Shown piece after piece: positions 1 through 14,670 of a stretch of 64,000 nt of DNA. The notes under the pieces are model-generated. The model did no database searches and had not been told where the DNA came from. It saw only the letters and a list, made by a program, of their open reading frames with translations. The position numbers and the translations under genes were made by a program. This DNA is from Diadophis punctatus similis. Its lineage: Eukaryota > Chordata > Lepidosauria > Squamata > Dipsadidae. The DNA is taken from assembly GCA_023053685.1 (NCBI GenBank), contig JALIGW010000001.1, positions 228,432,434 to 228,496,433 of the forward strand, read 5' to 3'. The stretch's first letter is position 1; each line of letters opens with the position of its first letter.

Positions 1-40
1 TTTAGAATAAGACGATGGAAACTCATTTAACCAAAATATT

Positions 41-337
41 TTTATTAAAACATTACAACTGCTGACTGTAACTCCCCAAATTTTTTTCCAAACTGCTATA
101 TTTGAAAATCGAAAAGATTCTAATATACTTAGAATCTGACAAAAACCCCGCTGTAATTAAAAGCACAGTCCCCAACTGTCTAGGTGAAATTCATTATTAA
201 GTCATTTATTTGGGGGATACTAAGTGGCTTAAAGAACTTCCCACAGATCATTAATCTGGTTTCTAATCCCAGCAGTTTGGCCTGAGGATTGTAAAAACTT
301 TGGTTCATGTACACATAGCACTATAAATTCTTCATAT
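41..337 (-). other. POLR2L: POLR2L 3'UTR with polyadenylation signal
   Basis: This is the sequence after the POLR2L stop codon on the minus strand. An AATAAA hexamer reads on the minus strand at 41-46, and cleavage would be expected 10-30 bases further, near the window edge. A second AATAAA overlaps the stop codon, but its use would leave almost no 3'UTR, so the distal signal is preferred. The true 3' end cannot be fixed from sequence alone. Confidence 0.6.
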
Positions 338-446
338 TTATTTCTCCAGTGGGGCATAGTTCAGGAGCTTTTCAATCAGGTCTACGTGGGCAAGCAGCAT
401 TCTGCGACAGCAGTATCTTTTCAGACCCAAAGCATCCAAGGCGTCA
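338..446 (-). CDS. POLR2L: POLR2L last coding exon (RNA polymerase I/II/III subunit RPB10/RPABC5)
   Basis: Read on the minus strand, this exon follows an AG acceptor at 447-448 and encodes the C-terminal 35 residues of RPB10 up to a TAA stop at 338-340. It contains the paired-cysteine stretch YCCRRM and the conserved end LLNYAPLEK. The first base completes the Gly codon split with the exon at 3993-4087, so phase and sequence agree. Together the exons give 67 residues plus stop, the usual length of this family. RPB10 is a small zinc-binding subunit shared by all three nuclear RNA polymerases that helps assemble the RPB3/RPB11 (AC40/AC19) platform. The CC pair supplies the second half of the zinc site. 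No frameshift or premature stop is seen, so the gene looks functional. Confidence 0.95.
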
Positions 447-4093
<3,647 letters not shown>

Positions 4094-4130
4094 CTATGAA
4101 AATATAAACAAAACAGCATTTAAGCAAGGT

Positions 4131-4474
4131 ATTAAGTGATTCACACCCAATGTTATGACCTTTTTGTCATGGTTGTTATGTGAGTCATTGCAATTGTTAA
4201 GTGAATCACATGATCATTAAGTGAATTCTGGCTTCCCCAATGACTTGTCGGAAGCTCGCTGGGAAGGTCACAAATGGGCACCATGTGACCCTGGCATGCC
4301 GCAATCATTGTAGATATGTGCCAGTTGCCATGCTCCTGAATTTTGATCACAAGAGTGTGGAAATGCTGTGATGATCAAAAGTGTGAGGACTGGTTGTAAG
4401 TCACTTTTTTCCCCAGTGCCATTGTAATTTTGAATGGTCATTAGATGAATAGTTATGTCAAGGACTACGTATAT
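4131..4474 (-). mobile_element. Tigger-like MITE copy (degraded)
   Basis: It carries the body of the family whose ends are AGGTAGTCCTCAACTTAC and its complement: blocks such as GTTAAGTGAATCAC, a 'cttccccaatgac' block and 'ttgatcacaag' in the usual order, ending near AAGGACTACGTATA. The family is non-coding. It lies in the POLR2L upstream intron, only about 45 bp from the ATG exon. Confidence 0.7.
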
Positions 4475-4659
4475 AACCCAACTCTAAACATATTTCCTTG
4501 GATAGGGGCACAAAGGACATAACTGTTGAAGTGAATGTGGCTTGAATGGTGGGATGTCTGGGAAACCCAAGTAATCAGGATCAATTACTTATGCAAAAAA
4601 TCCCATCTGACTATAAGTGTATCTATTTTTTTGGATATTTATATACATATTTCTGGCAG

Positions 4660-4795
4660 GTGGGGCTTGCTGCCACCCCTTTGGTCAAGGAATTTCAGGT
4701 CTAGAAGAGCATTTTTTGCCATGGCTCCTACCCTTTGGAACACCTTGCAAGAGCCACCCCCTCTCTTTGCCTTTCAAAAGGGCTGACTATGATTT
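4660..4795 (+). pseudogene. L2-type LINE remnant (C-terminal ORF2 fragment)
   Basis: A plus-strand reading gives AFFAMAPTLWNTL followed by a short Phe/Pro-rich piece. This parallels the 'AFSVGAPSLWNQLP' region of the better L2 copy at 22441-22935. The remnant is short and isolated, and runs toward the SINE tail at 4849-5150, which shares L2-like 3' sequence. Confidence 0.45.
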
Positions 4796-4848
4796 GAATA
4801 TGAGAACCAAGCTTTAAATTTTGGCTTAATCACCGAGCTCTCTGAGTA

Positions 4849-5150
4849 ACCCAGATTGTTGGGGGCAATATGCTGACTCTGTAAACAGCTTGGAGAGGGA
4901 TGTAAAGCACTGTGAAGCAATGGTCCTTCTAACGTTAGAAAATGGTGCGCGGCAATTGGAAACTGCTGTGCGCCGTTCTCTAGTCATGTGCGCAGGCGTG
5001 CAGTCGCGCAGCCTCTGATATTAGAAAACAGAGTGCGACAGTTGGAAACTGCTATGCGCTGTTCTCTCATTACGTGCGCGGCCGTGCAGCTTAGAGGGAA
5101 CATTGCTGTGAAGCGGTATATAAGTCTAAATGCTATTGCTAACCAATAAA
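4849..5150 (+). mobile_element. tRNA-derived SINE (L2-type tail), 5'-truncated and split by a hAT MITE
   Basis: The 3' half of the SINE seen intact at 63722-63955 is present: CCCAGATTGTTGGGGGCAAT, then GTAAAGCACTGTGAAG, then GCGGTATATAAGTCTAA and GCTATTGCT. It is interrupted at 4918-5105 by a MITE. Removing that insert and one copy of the duplicated CTGTGAAG restores the SINE exactly. Confidence 0.85.
4918..5105. mobile_element. 188-bp hAT MITE with 8-bp target duplication
   Basis: The ends are CAATGGTCCTTCTAA and the complement of CAATGTTCCCTCTAA. The flanks CTGTGAAG at 4910-4917 and 5106-5113 are an exact 8-bp duplication. The interior is two diverged tandem units of about 85 bp, each with TTGGAAACTGCT. 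It is non-coding. Confidence 0.9.
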
Positions 5151-5335
5151 TGAAGGGTCCTTGATGTTCTCTGAGCTTGGTTGTTTTCTTGCAGACTAAG
5201 TAACATCATCAGTCCTGGTGCTGATGATGTTACCTAGTTTAGGTAATGAAACATCTGCAAGAAAACAACCAATTCAGAGAGCACCAAGGACCCCTCATTT
5301 CAACCCTGAGCTACAAATATTCTCCTTTATTGGTA
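5135..5335. repeat. Foldback palindrome, family 'GGTTGTTTTCTTGCAG'
   Basis: The left arm contains GAGCTTGGTTGTTTTCTTGCAG and TAACATCATCAG. The right arm contains the inverse, CTGATGATGTTACC, then CTGCAAGAAAACAACC. The outer ends ACCAATAAA and TTTATTGGT are also complementary, so the unit can form a near-complete hairpin. Its left end abuts the SINE tail of 4849-5150. A relative is at 57308-57515. Confidence 0.8.
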
Positions 5336-6860
5336 ACCAACACGTGTATTACATTTTCTTAGCCTGATGCCAAATTATCTTGTAGGATTGTTTTACATCC
5401 TTCATTTCTCAATAAATATTCTTGTTACCATTTTTCATAGTATTTGAGCTACTGGTATCTCTGGGATGAAGAGGGAATTAGAACTAGTCTGTATCAGCAT
5501 GACCTGGTGCAAGATGTCTGGGTGCTCAAATGCAATTAATAAATCAGTTTGCAAATGGGTATTGCCCTGAAGAACAGAGTGTTAAATGACAAAAGTACTT
5601 GTATTTAGTGAAAATAATTGGAAACTGAAAATGGTTAAAACTGTTTTAACAGTTATCCTGCTTCATTCATGAAATGTTTTGCAACCGTTCATGTGATTCT
5701 GCATTTTTCTGTTTTAAACAGCTGATGCTTCTAGATAAGAATGCTTGCGTTATTGTCAATAAAAATACATGCTTCTGTTCTTTCCTTAGTTGACTTTTTT
5801 AAATTAAAAAAAGAACAGAATATGAACGAATATAATGAAAGATGCTATCTAGTTATTTGATAAAATTCTGCAAGGACCATTTTCCAATAAATGTTTTATC
5901 TGATGGAAGTGTTTCTAGAGGAGATTTTTCTTATGTAAATATTTAGCCTTATTTAAGGAATTGTACAGAGGATCAGACTGTATCAATCTCTATTTGCAAT
6001 TCTGTGTTTTCTCATTACTCTTTTCAACTCTTTCACTGTAGGAAAAAAAAAACTAAGATAGAAAAGATCTAATCTAATAGCTACCAGACATTTTTGTGAT
6101 GCTTCTAGAGAGAAGGCTTCTTTCTGGACAGCTACATAGTTCATTTAGACTTTCATTTGGGGTGTGTGCAAATGTTGTCATCCTCCATTTATAACCTTCC
6201 CCGTTTCCCCCCTCATTATTCCATCATTTCTAGAAAAAAAAAAGGAGGAAACATTGGAATAGTTACAGATCGGCTGTATGTATGATATTGCTCATCTAAT
6301 CAATGATAATTTATTCGGTGTAACCTACCATTATAGTGACTCATAAATTAACCAGGCAGGTTACATTCGCACAGCACTGTAGACCAAAACTTCACAACAT
6401 GAAGCGCACGCAGCATGTTGTACAACCCAAACCCGGCAGGCTTCACATATAAGTTCTTATGGGGTGTGTTTAGCGTTAGCTCAGCACTGTATGTTTGTGT
6501 CAAGCTGTCAACTCCTTAAATTATGCGTAGCACAAGGTTTTTCCCCCGTTAAAAAGCTTTTCTGGGAAAGCCTCTAAATCCCACGACGATATCCCCGAAA
6601 TAATTTTTCGTCCTTTCTTCATCAGGTTCTCTTTTGTGAAGAAAGAGGCAGAAAAACAGAATAAAAACCAAACTGAAAGGACACGAGCTGCAATTATACT
6701 GGTGTGTCGGTCCCTGTTGGGGGAAAAACATTCCACGTCTGGGCGACATAGGACACGGCACGTCCTATTTCCAAAGCTTAACAGCCAAAGGCAAGTTCCT
6801 CTCTGGGCGCTCGGGGTACCTACCACGCCGAGCCGCCAACGGCTGCCTCCCGTTCAACCT
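5336..6860. other. No gene or clear repeat recognised; AT-rich sequence 5' of POLR2L
   Basis: This is probably part of the POLR2L upstream intron if transcription starts in the CpG-rich region beyond it. I see only short chance ORFs and small A/T runs. GC and CpG rise from about 6380 onward. Confidence 0.5.
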
Positions 6861-8520
6861 CAGGCGACAAAGCTACAGCTAGTCCACGCTTTCGTAAGGC
6901 CACGCCCACTCCCGCGGGCTCTACTACTCCGCAAAAGGGGAGAAATAACGTTTCCTGCCATCCCTAAGTGTATTTTAGTTTCCCAGGGCAGTAACAGAAA
7001 ATAGACGCGTGTACCCATAGATATCAGCGTGATCCGTGACAAGCGTAAAAACAAATCCCTTCCCTTTTTTCCTTTTTAATCCAAATCGATCCCCCCAAGG
7101 ATAAAAATGGCACGTTCCAAGAGGTACGGCACCGCAGTTGGCTCAAGATAACTGCGTTCCCTCCACAGCTTCGCGATTCTCGTGCGCGGCGCGCTGAGTA
7201 TCTATCTGGCTGGTGCGTTCGGCTTGCGAAGCGCCGAGTTTTAGGCAACGGCTGAGCTCCGGGGCTCATCGGAAACAGCGGCGAGGCGGCAAGGTATTTC
7301 CCCGCTTCTCCTTCTTCTTTTTGTTGCGTTGCCGCGGTGCTGTTTGGACGACACTTGTTGCCGTCTGGAGTTTTTCCAACGGAGAGTTCGGACGGGGGAT
7401 GGAAAGGCTCGTCTCCCCGCTCCGCTGATTTGCTCTGCAAACTGGAAAACGCAACTGGTGATGTTGCCATTGAGCCCTGCTAAGTTTTTTCCCTCCCCTT
7501 GTTGATGGGAGCAATGCTAGTCTAAAGAAAATAAGCGGAGGGGAGGCAGCGGATAGAAAACAGCTGCTTGCTGCGGTTGTCGGTCTGCTTGTGATCTTAA
7601 CGTAGGAGGCCGGTTGGTTTGTTCCGCTGCTGCCGAAGAGTGATTTCTTCTCGCATTTGCCCCCAAACTGCTCGAGTCAGTAGAGATTTGCGTGTTTGCA
7701 TGCGCGGGGAAAAGATGTGGGAGAGGTGACTGCGATGTCACGTTGTGCATTTTTAAATATCGAGAGGGAACTCTAAATGGAAACCTGGTGCTAGTAAAAT
7801 AATACCAAACCTTCCTTCTTTTTAACTTGGGAGACCGAGTTGAGGAGAAAGCAGTGATTTTTTCCATCGCGTTCTTCCTTGGCTGCGCCGGCTCTACTTG
7901 CTCACCGTTTTTCATTTCCGAAAGAAGGAATTTTCCTTCCTTCCTTCGGAATGTTAAGTTAATGGAGCCGGTGACTATGTCAATGTCACGCGAAAACTTG
8001 CCCGGTATAGTGTTTTTCCAGGAGCTGGTTTAATTTCTCCAGCCTCTTGAAGGGAAGAGCTTCCCCGCCTCGGCTTGGCGAAGGCAAATCAGCTGCTGTT
8101 TTTATTTGGTACGTCCCGCTTTCTTTCCCCGCACCTTTCTTCAGACGTAACCCCGCGGGGGTGGGGGGTGTCAGTGGGTTTTACGCCCCGAGAAGGATGT
8201 ACGGCCTTTGAGGGGAGACGTTTACATTGGGGAGGCGAGCAAACCTGTTAAGCAATCCACCTGATTGAAACCGGAGGGTCGCTTTACAGAGGAGCGAGTC
8301 CCGTTTGCTCGATTAATCGGACCTTGCTCTGGTTTTAAGGCTGCCCATCGAGAAAAAAAACATGTAGATATGCGCTGCTCTTGCTTCCAAGCATTTCGAC
8401 GTGCTTCGGCCTCCTTTTTTTTTCGCTTCGTGGAAATCTTATGAGGCGTTTCAGAACGAGAGAGGGTAGCTGATCTAAGATCACCCCGCGTAAACTTAAA
8501 AGGCGGCGTGTGTGAAAGTG
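6860..8520. promoter_or_regulatory. CpG-rich region, probable bidirectional promoter of POLR2L (minus) and a plus-strand gene
   Basis: CpG dinucleotides are frequent here and rare in the flanking sequence, with GC-rich pockets such as GTGCGCGGCGCGCTGAG near 7180. On the plus strand a plausible donor CGGCAAG|GTATTT falls at 7293/7294. On the minus strand possible donors are near 6820 and 7905. POLR2L lacks most of its 5'UTR at its ATG exon, which fits a non-coding first exon here. In human POLR2L and TSPAN4 are head-to-head, so a TSPAN4 first exon on the plus strand is the natural guess, but nothing coding supports it. Exact start sites cannot be read. Confidence 0.6.
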
Positions 8521-8964
8521 CGCTAAGGATGTGAAGGCGGGTGAAAATAAACGGGGAAAGAGCTGATTACGTACTGTATACCTAGCTTACTCCGCGTTCC
8601 TGTAATCCAGTGAATAGGTTCCTCTACAGTGCGGACCGTTGTTGATGTCACAAGACTAAAACTTTTTTGCTCTTGTGAGTTTGGCTGAAGCAACTGGGTG
8701 TGGCCCATTTGACTTAATCTAGCATAATTTTGGCTTGCTCCCTCGGCGCCAGATGTGCTGAAGAGGCTCCTAGGACCTAGACTAAGTCTAGACTACTTTC
8801 CTTCCAAAGGCTGGGGAGTTATTCACACGTGTATTTAGAACAGAAACTTAAACCTTTAGGAGGATTGTGGTCCAATGACAAAGTTGGAATGGGGTGGAGT
8901 TATAAATCATGGGGGAGAGGAGAAGATTTGAACAATACAAGGGGTCTAAGACAGTCATCTCCTC

Positions 8965-9239
8965 CCACTTATGACTGTTTGACTGTAACTTTGTTGCTTG
9001 TATCCTTATGATTTATATTGACTGTTCCCTAATGTGATTTGATTGCTTCTTTATACCCTATGACAATCATTAAGTGCTGTACCTCATGATTCTTGACAAA
9101 TGTATCTTTTCTTTTATGTACACTGAGAGCATATGCACCAAAGACAAATTCCTTGTGTGTCCAATCACACTTGGCCAAAAAAGAATTCTATTCTATTCTA
9201 TTCTATTCTATTCTATTCTATTCTATTCTATTCTATTCG
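8965..9239 (+). mobile_element. CR1 LINE 3' end (snake L3-like) with ATTCT microsatellite
   Basis: This matches 33840-34072 over its full length: TTGTTGCTTGTATC, 'ttatgtacactgagagc', 'gacaaattccttg', CAATCACACTTGGCCAA, then AAAGAATTCT. The tail here has grown to about 11 ATTCT units (9183-9239). Microsatellite seeding by this type of CR1 tail is a known trait of snake genomes. No ORF remains. Confidence 0.88.
9183..9239 (+). repeat. (ATTCT)n microsatellite
   Basis: About 11 uninterrupted ATTCT units extend the CR1 tail. The related copy at 34057-34072 has only about three, so this array expanded after insertion. Confidence 0.95.
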
Positions 9240-10575
9240 GCAAATGCTAAAAGAAAGGTTATGGGGGATCTTTGAATGTCAGAATGGAATGTCAGTTTGT
9301 GAAAGAGGGAATGTCAGTTTGTGAAAGAGGGCATGAGGAAGGTCTTCCCTACAACGTATAAGGTTACCAAAGAGATGTTTGGGATAGGTTGAAGGATGGA
9401 CATTTATGGGTGGTTTTGTAACCAAAAACCTATGGTCTTTTGGAGTTCTTTGAGCTCATCATCACACCACCACAGCTAATAGAGTTGTGCATGCTTCAAA
9501 TTTAAAGTCACCAAGGTCTTTGGTGCATGTGAGGAGAAATGCTCACCTTTGTACCTCCTTAATATAACTGCCTTTATCTAGATGCTGTGGTTGGCCTTTA
9601 CAACTGCTGCTCAGTGTTGGAAGAAAAGCCTACATAATTAACTTTTTTAGCTAATTTGATCCAATCTATTGGGAAATCGAAGGATGGACTCTTTCCCAAT
9701 GTCCCTATTGACTCCTTCACTGCTAGGATAGAAAGAGCTGCAAGTTTGAAGAAGTGTTGACCTTCATAAAAGTCTTCAACCATCATGTTCTCCCATGTCT
9801 TGTCTTCTGTTTTGTTTTATGGAACTGATGCTAGTTTATGAACTGACAGAGAACATAAAATCTAATAGCATGCTAATCTTATTTTCCCCCCATGGGTGTG
9901 GTTAAAAACTTCCAAAGTTCTGGAAGTTAGCTAGTGTGGGAAAATAGGATGCTATTCTAGATATGCTTTTGGTCTATTCCAGCAGGATTCTAGTTTCAGA
10001 GACCTGTATTATTACGGTTAGATTCAAGAACATAACAGTTGTAATGCCACATATATTGTATATTTAAAGTAGATGCTAAGTTGGCAGATATATACAGTAT
10101 CTGTAACTGATTTTGGAGGAAATGAATGGATCTAAGCAATCATGAAGATTATTTAGTGGGATCACATTCCTGAATCCTGTGTAGTTAACATAGTTATTCA
10201 AAGTAAAATGAATTTTAAATGATTCCTCACTCCTACCCAAATGGAAAATTAAGCAGAAGTTTTCTTGTTTTTTTATTATCAGATTTTCAGGTAATTTACA
10301 ATGATTACTCCATTTTAACAGTAAGTTACACGGGGAGAAGAAAATGTCCTGTTCCCTCTTTCAATAAATGACATAGAGGGAAGTGATATGTAACAGTAAT
10401 GTACAAAGGGGACTTCTCTGTAGTGGCATATTGTGAGAGACTGTGGGAAGAAAATGGAAGAAAAGCACATTTTGGGGAGAAGAGATAGCATAGCTGGGTT
10501 GTGAAAGTAGTGGGAAGCATCATTAGAAAATTATTTCATTGTAATGAATTCACTGCTGAATAGTTCTGCCTAATA
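9240..10575. other. No gene or recognised repeat
   Basis: AT-rich sequence with short chance ORFs only. A 21-bp direct repeat ('gaatgtcagtttgtgaaagag' type) occurs twice at 9289-9331. Confidence 0.5.
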
Positions 10576-10964
10576 CACGCAGTCCTCAACTTACAACAGT
10601 TCATTTAGTGACTGTTCGAAGTTACAACGGTAATGGAAAAAGTGATTATGACCGTTTTTCACAGTTACAACCTTTCCAGCATCCCCATGATCATGTGATC
10701 AAAATTCAGATGCTTGGCAACTGGTTCATCTTTATGACGGTTGCAGGGTCCCAAGGTCATGTGATGATGACATTTTGCAATCTTCTGACAAGCAAAGTCA
10801 ATGGGGAAGCCAGATTCACTTAACAACTGTGTTACTAATTTAACAACTGCAGTGATTCACTTATCAAAGGTGGCATGAAAAGTCGTAAAATGGGGCAAAA
10901 CTCACTTAACAAATTTCTCACTTAGCAACATAAATTCTGGGCTCAATTGTGAGGACTACCTGTA
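10576..10964 (+). mobile_element. Tigger-like MITE, nearly complete copy
   Basis: It starts CGCAGTCCTCAACTTACAAC and ends GTGAGGACTACCTGTA, giving the family's inverted termini. The order of internal blocks is the mirror of that in 54255-54638. TIRs of this kind with TA targets are typical of pogo/Tigger elements. It is non-coding. Confidence 0.82.
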
Positions 10965-11793
10965 CTTTACTCTTAAGAGTTTCCAAGATTATGTTTTTAT
11001 CACAGTTTTAACATTACATATGCCTTCTTGAAAGTAATATGAACTTGTTTCCTTTGTTTGCTCCCCATGTGGGGCTCAAGACGTATTCTTGACTTTGCCT
11101 TCTCTAACATTTGTGGTACACTTTAGAGTCTGTAAAAGTTTTACCTTGCCTGTTTTGGATTGAGTTAATCAATCTTATATGTTTTACTTGTTGAATATTG
11201 AATAACACTTTTATCACCTTTCTTTGTTAATCTGAAAATTAATGTGGCTACTTTATAAATTGCATAACACACGGCTGTTATAAAATACTTGGTTCCTTAA
11301 AGCAGCTACTTGCTTTCATATCTTCCAAAATGTATCTTCTGAACATTTTTGAAACATGCTCAGACCTAACATTCATTACTTTAACTTTGACCTCTTACTG
11401 TACCTACCGTATTAAGTTGTTAATTAGTACATAAATTAAAAGTAACCGGGAGGTGTATGACAAATATATATTAATGTATCATTGATTCTGGTTCTCACAA
11501 TATTGATCTCCGTGTAAGCAAAATAGTGAGGTCATTGCATGAGAGAAGTATCAGAACTCTTGGAAGTATCCCAGACCTTGTAGAAATAGAAAAAAAAATA
11601 GGGAACAATATAGAATAGCCCACTGAGCACAGAGTTAATGCTTTGTTGCCACAGAATGCTGAATGTTACTTGTGAAACAAGAACCAGGCAAACTATCTTG
11701 GAGATGGACTTGGTTGGCTGGAATAGGTACACCCCATTGTGCAACTCTGCGTTGTGTGACTAGAACTATTTCAATTTTTCTGTGTTAATGGAT
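10965..11793. other. No gene or recognised repeat
   Basis: AT-rich sequence with no supported coding or RNA feature. Confidence 0.5.
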
Positions 11794-11995
11794 TGTCAGG
11801 GCCAAGCCAAGAGATGAGACAATGAGATCCAGTCAAGTCCAATCTTTTATTTGCTTACACCTAATGGACAGAATCTTGCCAAACTAAGGCTATAACTTTC
11901 TAATGTACTAGATACATCCTGAGAGACTTTAGGATGTTGAAATGTCTTTTAATATTAGTAGCTCGGGTTGGTAGTTACGTTGTTGGTTTGAGCTC

Positions 11996-12389
11996 CGAGC
12001 TTGGTGATTTGGTTGCAAATATTTCGTCCCCATTCGAGGAGACATCTTCAGTGCACTTTGGATTGTGCTTGTCTGGGGGGAGCACTGGCCTCGACAGATC
12101 ACAAATCGGACCACATCACATACAGCTGATCAAATAAACCTGAAACCAGACCATGACATCATCAGAAGATATCCGAATAACAACACCAGCACTAATTTAC
12201 ATCACACAGATGGTACTTAAAACTAAGGACTACTCAGCAACTGCAGCTAGGCAATGACACAACCCAAAATCAGACCAGGACTCAGAAAGGTATTTAAAGG
12301 CCAGTACACCCCCAGACAAGCACAATCCAAAGCATACTGAAGATGCATCCTCGAATGGGAACGAAATGTTTGCAACCAAATTGCTAAGC
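11996..12389. repeat. Foldback element with ~90-bp inverted arms
   Basis: The left arm runs GAGCTTGGTGATTTGGTTGC to GCTTGTCTGGGGG; the right arm is its complement, CCCCCAGACAAGC to GCAACCAAATTGCTAAGCT. The spacer of roughly 200 bp holds no ORF. Arms differ at several positions, so it is not recent. Confidence 0.85.
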
Positions 12390-12625
12390 TTAGACTTATA
12401 TACCGCTTTACAGTGCTTTACAACCCTCTCTGAGCGGTTTTCAGAGTCAGCATATTGACACCCCCCCCAACAATCTGGGTCCTTATTTTACCCACCTCGG
12501 AAGGATGGAAGGCTGAGTCAACTTTGAGCCTGGTGGGATTTGAACTGCCAAATTGCAGGCAGCCAGCAGTCAGCAGATGTAGCCTGCAGTTCTGCACTCT
12601 AACCACTGTGCCACTGAGGCTCATA
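12390..12625 (-). mobile_element. tRNA-derived SINE with L2-type tail, near full length
   Basis: The minus strand begins GCCTCAGTGGCACAGTGGTT (box A-like), has a box B-like GGCAGTTCAAATCC, then the body 'ctcagccttccatccttccg', and ends GGTATATAAGTCTAAG. It is the same family as 55478-55721, 59161-59381, 62571-62803 and 63722-63955. Confidence 0.9.
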
Positions 12626-12732
12626 ACTTTAGGATGTAATTACCCTGAACCTCTTCCCGCTTCTCCCATCCAGCTCAGGACTTGAGCTGTTTCTTAATCT
12701 GGGCCTCTTTCTGTGAAGGCTCTGAGTTGACA

Positions 12733-13769
12733 AAATACTCCTCCCCTGTTGCTGCAGGTGCACATTTCATCCCATGAATATCTTTATTAAGATAAGAAAT
12801 TGTCTACATTCAACTCTAACTCTGTGTTTAAACAAAAATAGTTCTAATTTAGCTACTTTATGCTAGAGATTTACTTTTCAAATCTAGTTGTTGGGCAATG
12901 ACAACATACAATTTAGGAGCAGAATGTTTGGGTAGATTTAAATGTTCTCCCACTGATTTATGAATATTGCCAGTATTGTGTTTTTTCCCCTCAGGTTTTT
13001 GCAAATAACAAAAATTCCTGTGCCAGCATTTCTGTTCCACCCTTTTTGCAGCCTACTTGAAAACTATGGTGGTCTCAGAAGAAACTTAATCAACTTTTTT
13101 GTTCTATAGGTCAAAAAAGTGTACATCACTCATATTTCAGTGTTTTTCACTAATGCCATCATCATTGTCAAAACCAGATACTTTATTATGGCAATCATAC
13201 GCCGTGCAAATAATTAATTTTAGAAACATTAATATGTATCAGTTTTATGAGGACCATTGATCAATAAAGTTAAGGTCTTGTTAGATTGTTTGATAATAAT
13301 GTATAATTAAAATACTCTTTTGGGGGGGAGGATGTGAAGGACTAAATGTCTTGCTTAGAAAATGCTAATTGATAGTCTACCGTTCACAGTTGAAAACCAT
13401 CTTAACTATCTGAGGTATTGAATTCTTTTAACTACCAGTTTAGCAAAGTTGATTTGGAAATATCTTACTTGTTATTTTATCTTTTCTCTCTGGGTGTCCC
13501 AGATAATTATGGTTGAAATAGCTAGCATGCTGGTATTTAGAAAAGATAACAGATTATATGGATGCTATTTACTTGATTGTGTAGGTAATTTTATAGACTG
13601 AAGGAATATTATACATTGAAAGTACATTCATATTTCACTAATTTGGAGTGGCAAATGGCTTCTTGAAAATTATGTGTATAAACAAAACTCGTGGTATGTT
13701 GGGTCAGTGGCAAATTGCTGCATTCATTTTAAGACTGTTTTCATGTTTGCTTGCCTTATTTAATTAAAC
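12733..13769. other. No gene or recognised repeat
   Basis: AT-rich sequence without supportable features. Confidence 0.5.
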
Positions 13770-14346
13770 CAGTGATGGCGGACCCATGACACATGTCAAA
13801 GGTAACATGCCATGTTTTGGATGACCAGCAACAACTATTCTCAAAAGCATAGTCTGTTATCTTGTGATTTTTGGAGATTATGGATACCTTGCAAGAATGG
13901 GTTTGAGGCCTCTGGAACCTCCAAAAATCACACGAGAATGGGGTGTCCTTTCACACATTTGTTGGCTGCAGAGGCTGCAGAAGAAGCTGCTTCAAGAACA
14001 AAGGCCTCGTGCAACTTGGATTACCTCAGAGATGCTGCAGCGGCCTTTTCAATAGAAAGAGAACACTGCCTGAAGGTAAGTAGCACACTGCAGATCCTGG
14101 GGAGTGCTGAGCTGTGGAGCAATCACACCATTCCCCAAGGCTCATGGGGAACCACGAGGTGGCCTTTTGGAGTAGCAGCAGTTGTACTAGGGCTGAAGTC
14201 GAGGCCTTGACTTTTACTTCAGGCCCAGCCTCAGTATTGCTGCTGAGTTGGGTGTTATTGTTGGGGTGGCCTAGATGGAATGAAAATAGAAAATGGTTTC
14301 TTTCTTGTTTGGGGGAGTACTGTATCTGTGACAAGGTAGGCATTTT
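13770..14346 (+). mobile_element. Possible old hAT element of the CAGTGATGGCGAACC family
   Basis: The left end CAGTGATGGCGGACCCATGACAC resembles the family at 17627, 47112 and 49085, and an internal segment can fold (CTTGTGATTTTTGGAG with 'ctccaaaaatcacacgag'). No right terminus or flanking duplication is recognisable, so the right boundary is arbitrary. Confidence 0.4.
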
Positions 14347-14367
14347 CTGAATTGTTGACATGCAGAG

Positions 14368-14670
14368 CAGGGGAGGGTTCCGGTTATGTTCGCTACCGGT
14401 GCGCATCGCGAGCATGCGCGGAAGGGAAATTGCGTCCCACCGTGCGATTTCACTTCTGCGTATGCTCAGGACGACATTACAAGCCGAAACACAGCTGAGG
14501 AGCTTCTCAGCTGTGCTTTGGAGGAAGAATAAAGGTCAGTATTCACACAAGGGAGGGTGGGAGGGCTTTTTCCCAACAGCTCAGGACGCGGAGAAGCGCC
14601 CAAAATGACGTCATCGCTGGGCTCCTACCGGAGCTGCGCTCCACACTGCACCAGTAGGAACCCACCACTG
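14368..14670 (-). mobile_element. 303-bp hAT MITE with exact 8-bp target duplication
   Basis: The ends are CAGGGGAGGGTTCCGG and TAGGAACCCACCACTG. ATGCAGAG flanks both sides (14360-14367, 14671-14678). It is the inverse-orientation twin of 36231-36529; both share an inverted pair around CAGCTGAGGAGCTTCTCAGCTG. It is non-coding. Confidence 0.95.

Larger units (their letters stand above)
11938..12625 (-). mobile_element. Composite insertion: SINE plus foldback element, 12-bp target duplication
   Basis: ACTTTAGGATGT occurs exactly at 11926-11937 and 12626-12637, so the whole 688-bp block entered as one unit or grew within one. On the minus strand it reads SINE head, SINE body, then the foldback (11996-12389), then about 60 nt ending 'aaaagacatttca'. 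The 12-bp duplication suits LINE-driven retroposition. The foldback is either 3' transduced sequence or a later insertion in the SINE tail. Confidence 0.75.
11794..12732 (-). mobile_element. Possible LTR fragment, split by a SINE+foldback insertion
   Basis: With the block 11938-12625 removed, the minus strand starts TGTCAACTCAGAGCC, contains AATAAAAG at about 11850, and ends GGCCCTGACA, with short TGTCA...TGACA inverted termini. That layout resembles a solo LTR of about 240 bp. No matching 5-bp flanking duplication is found (tggat versus aaata), so the boundaries and even the class are tentative. Confidence 0.35.

Noticed and set aside
7024..7915. ORFs of 132-148 codons on the minus strand and 71 on the plus strand in the CpG-rich region
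   Set aside because: No recognisable domain; high GC lowers stop frequency. The region is better explained as a promoter with untranslated exons.
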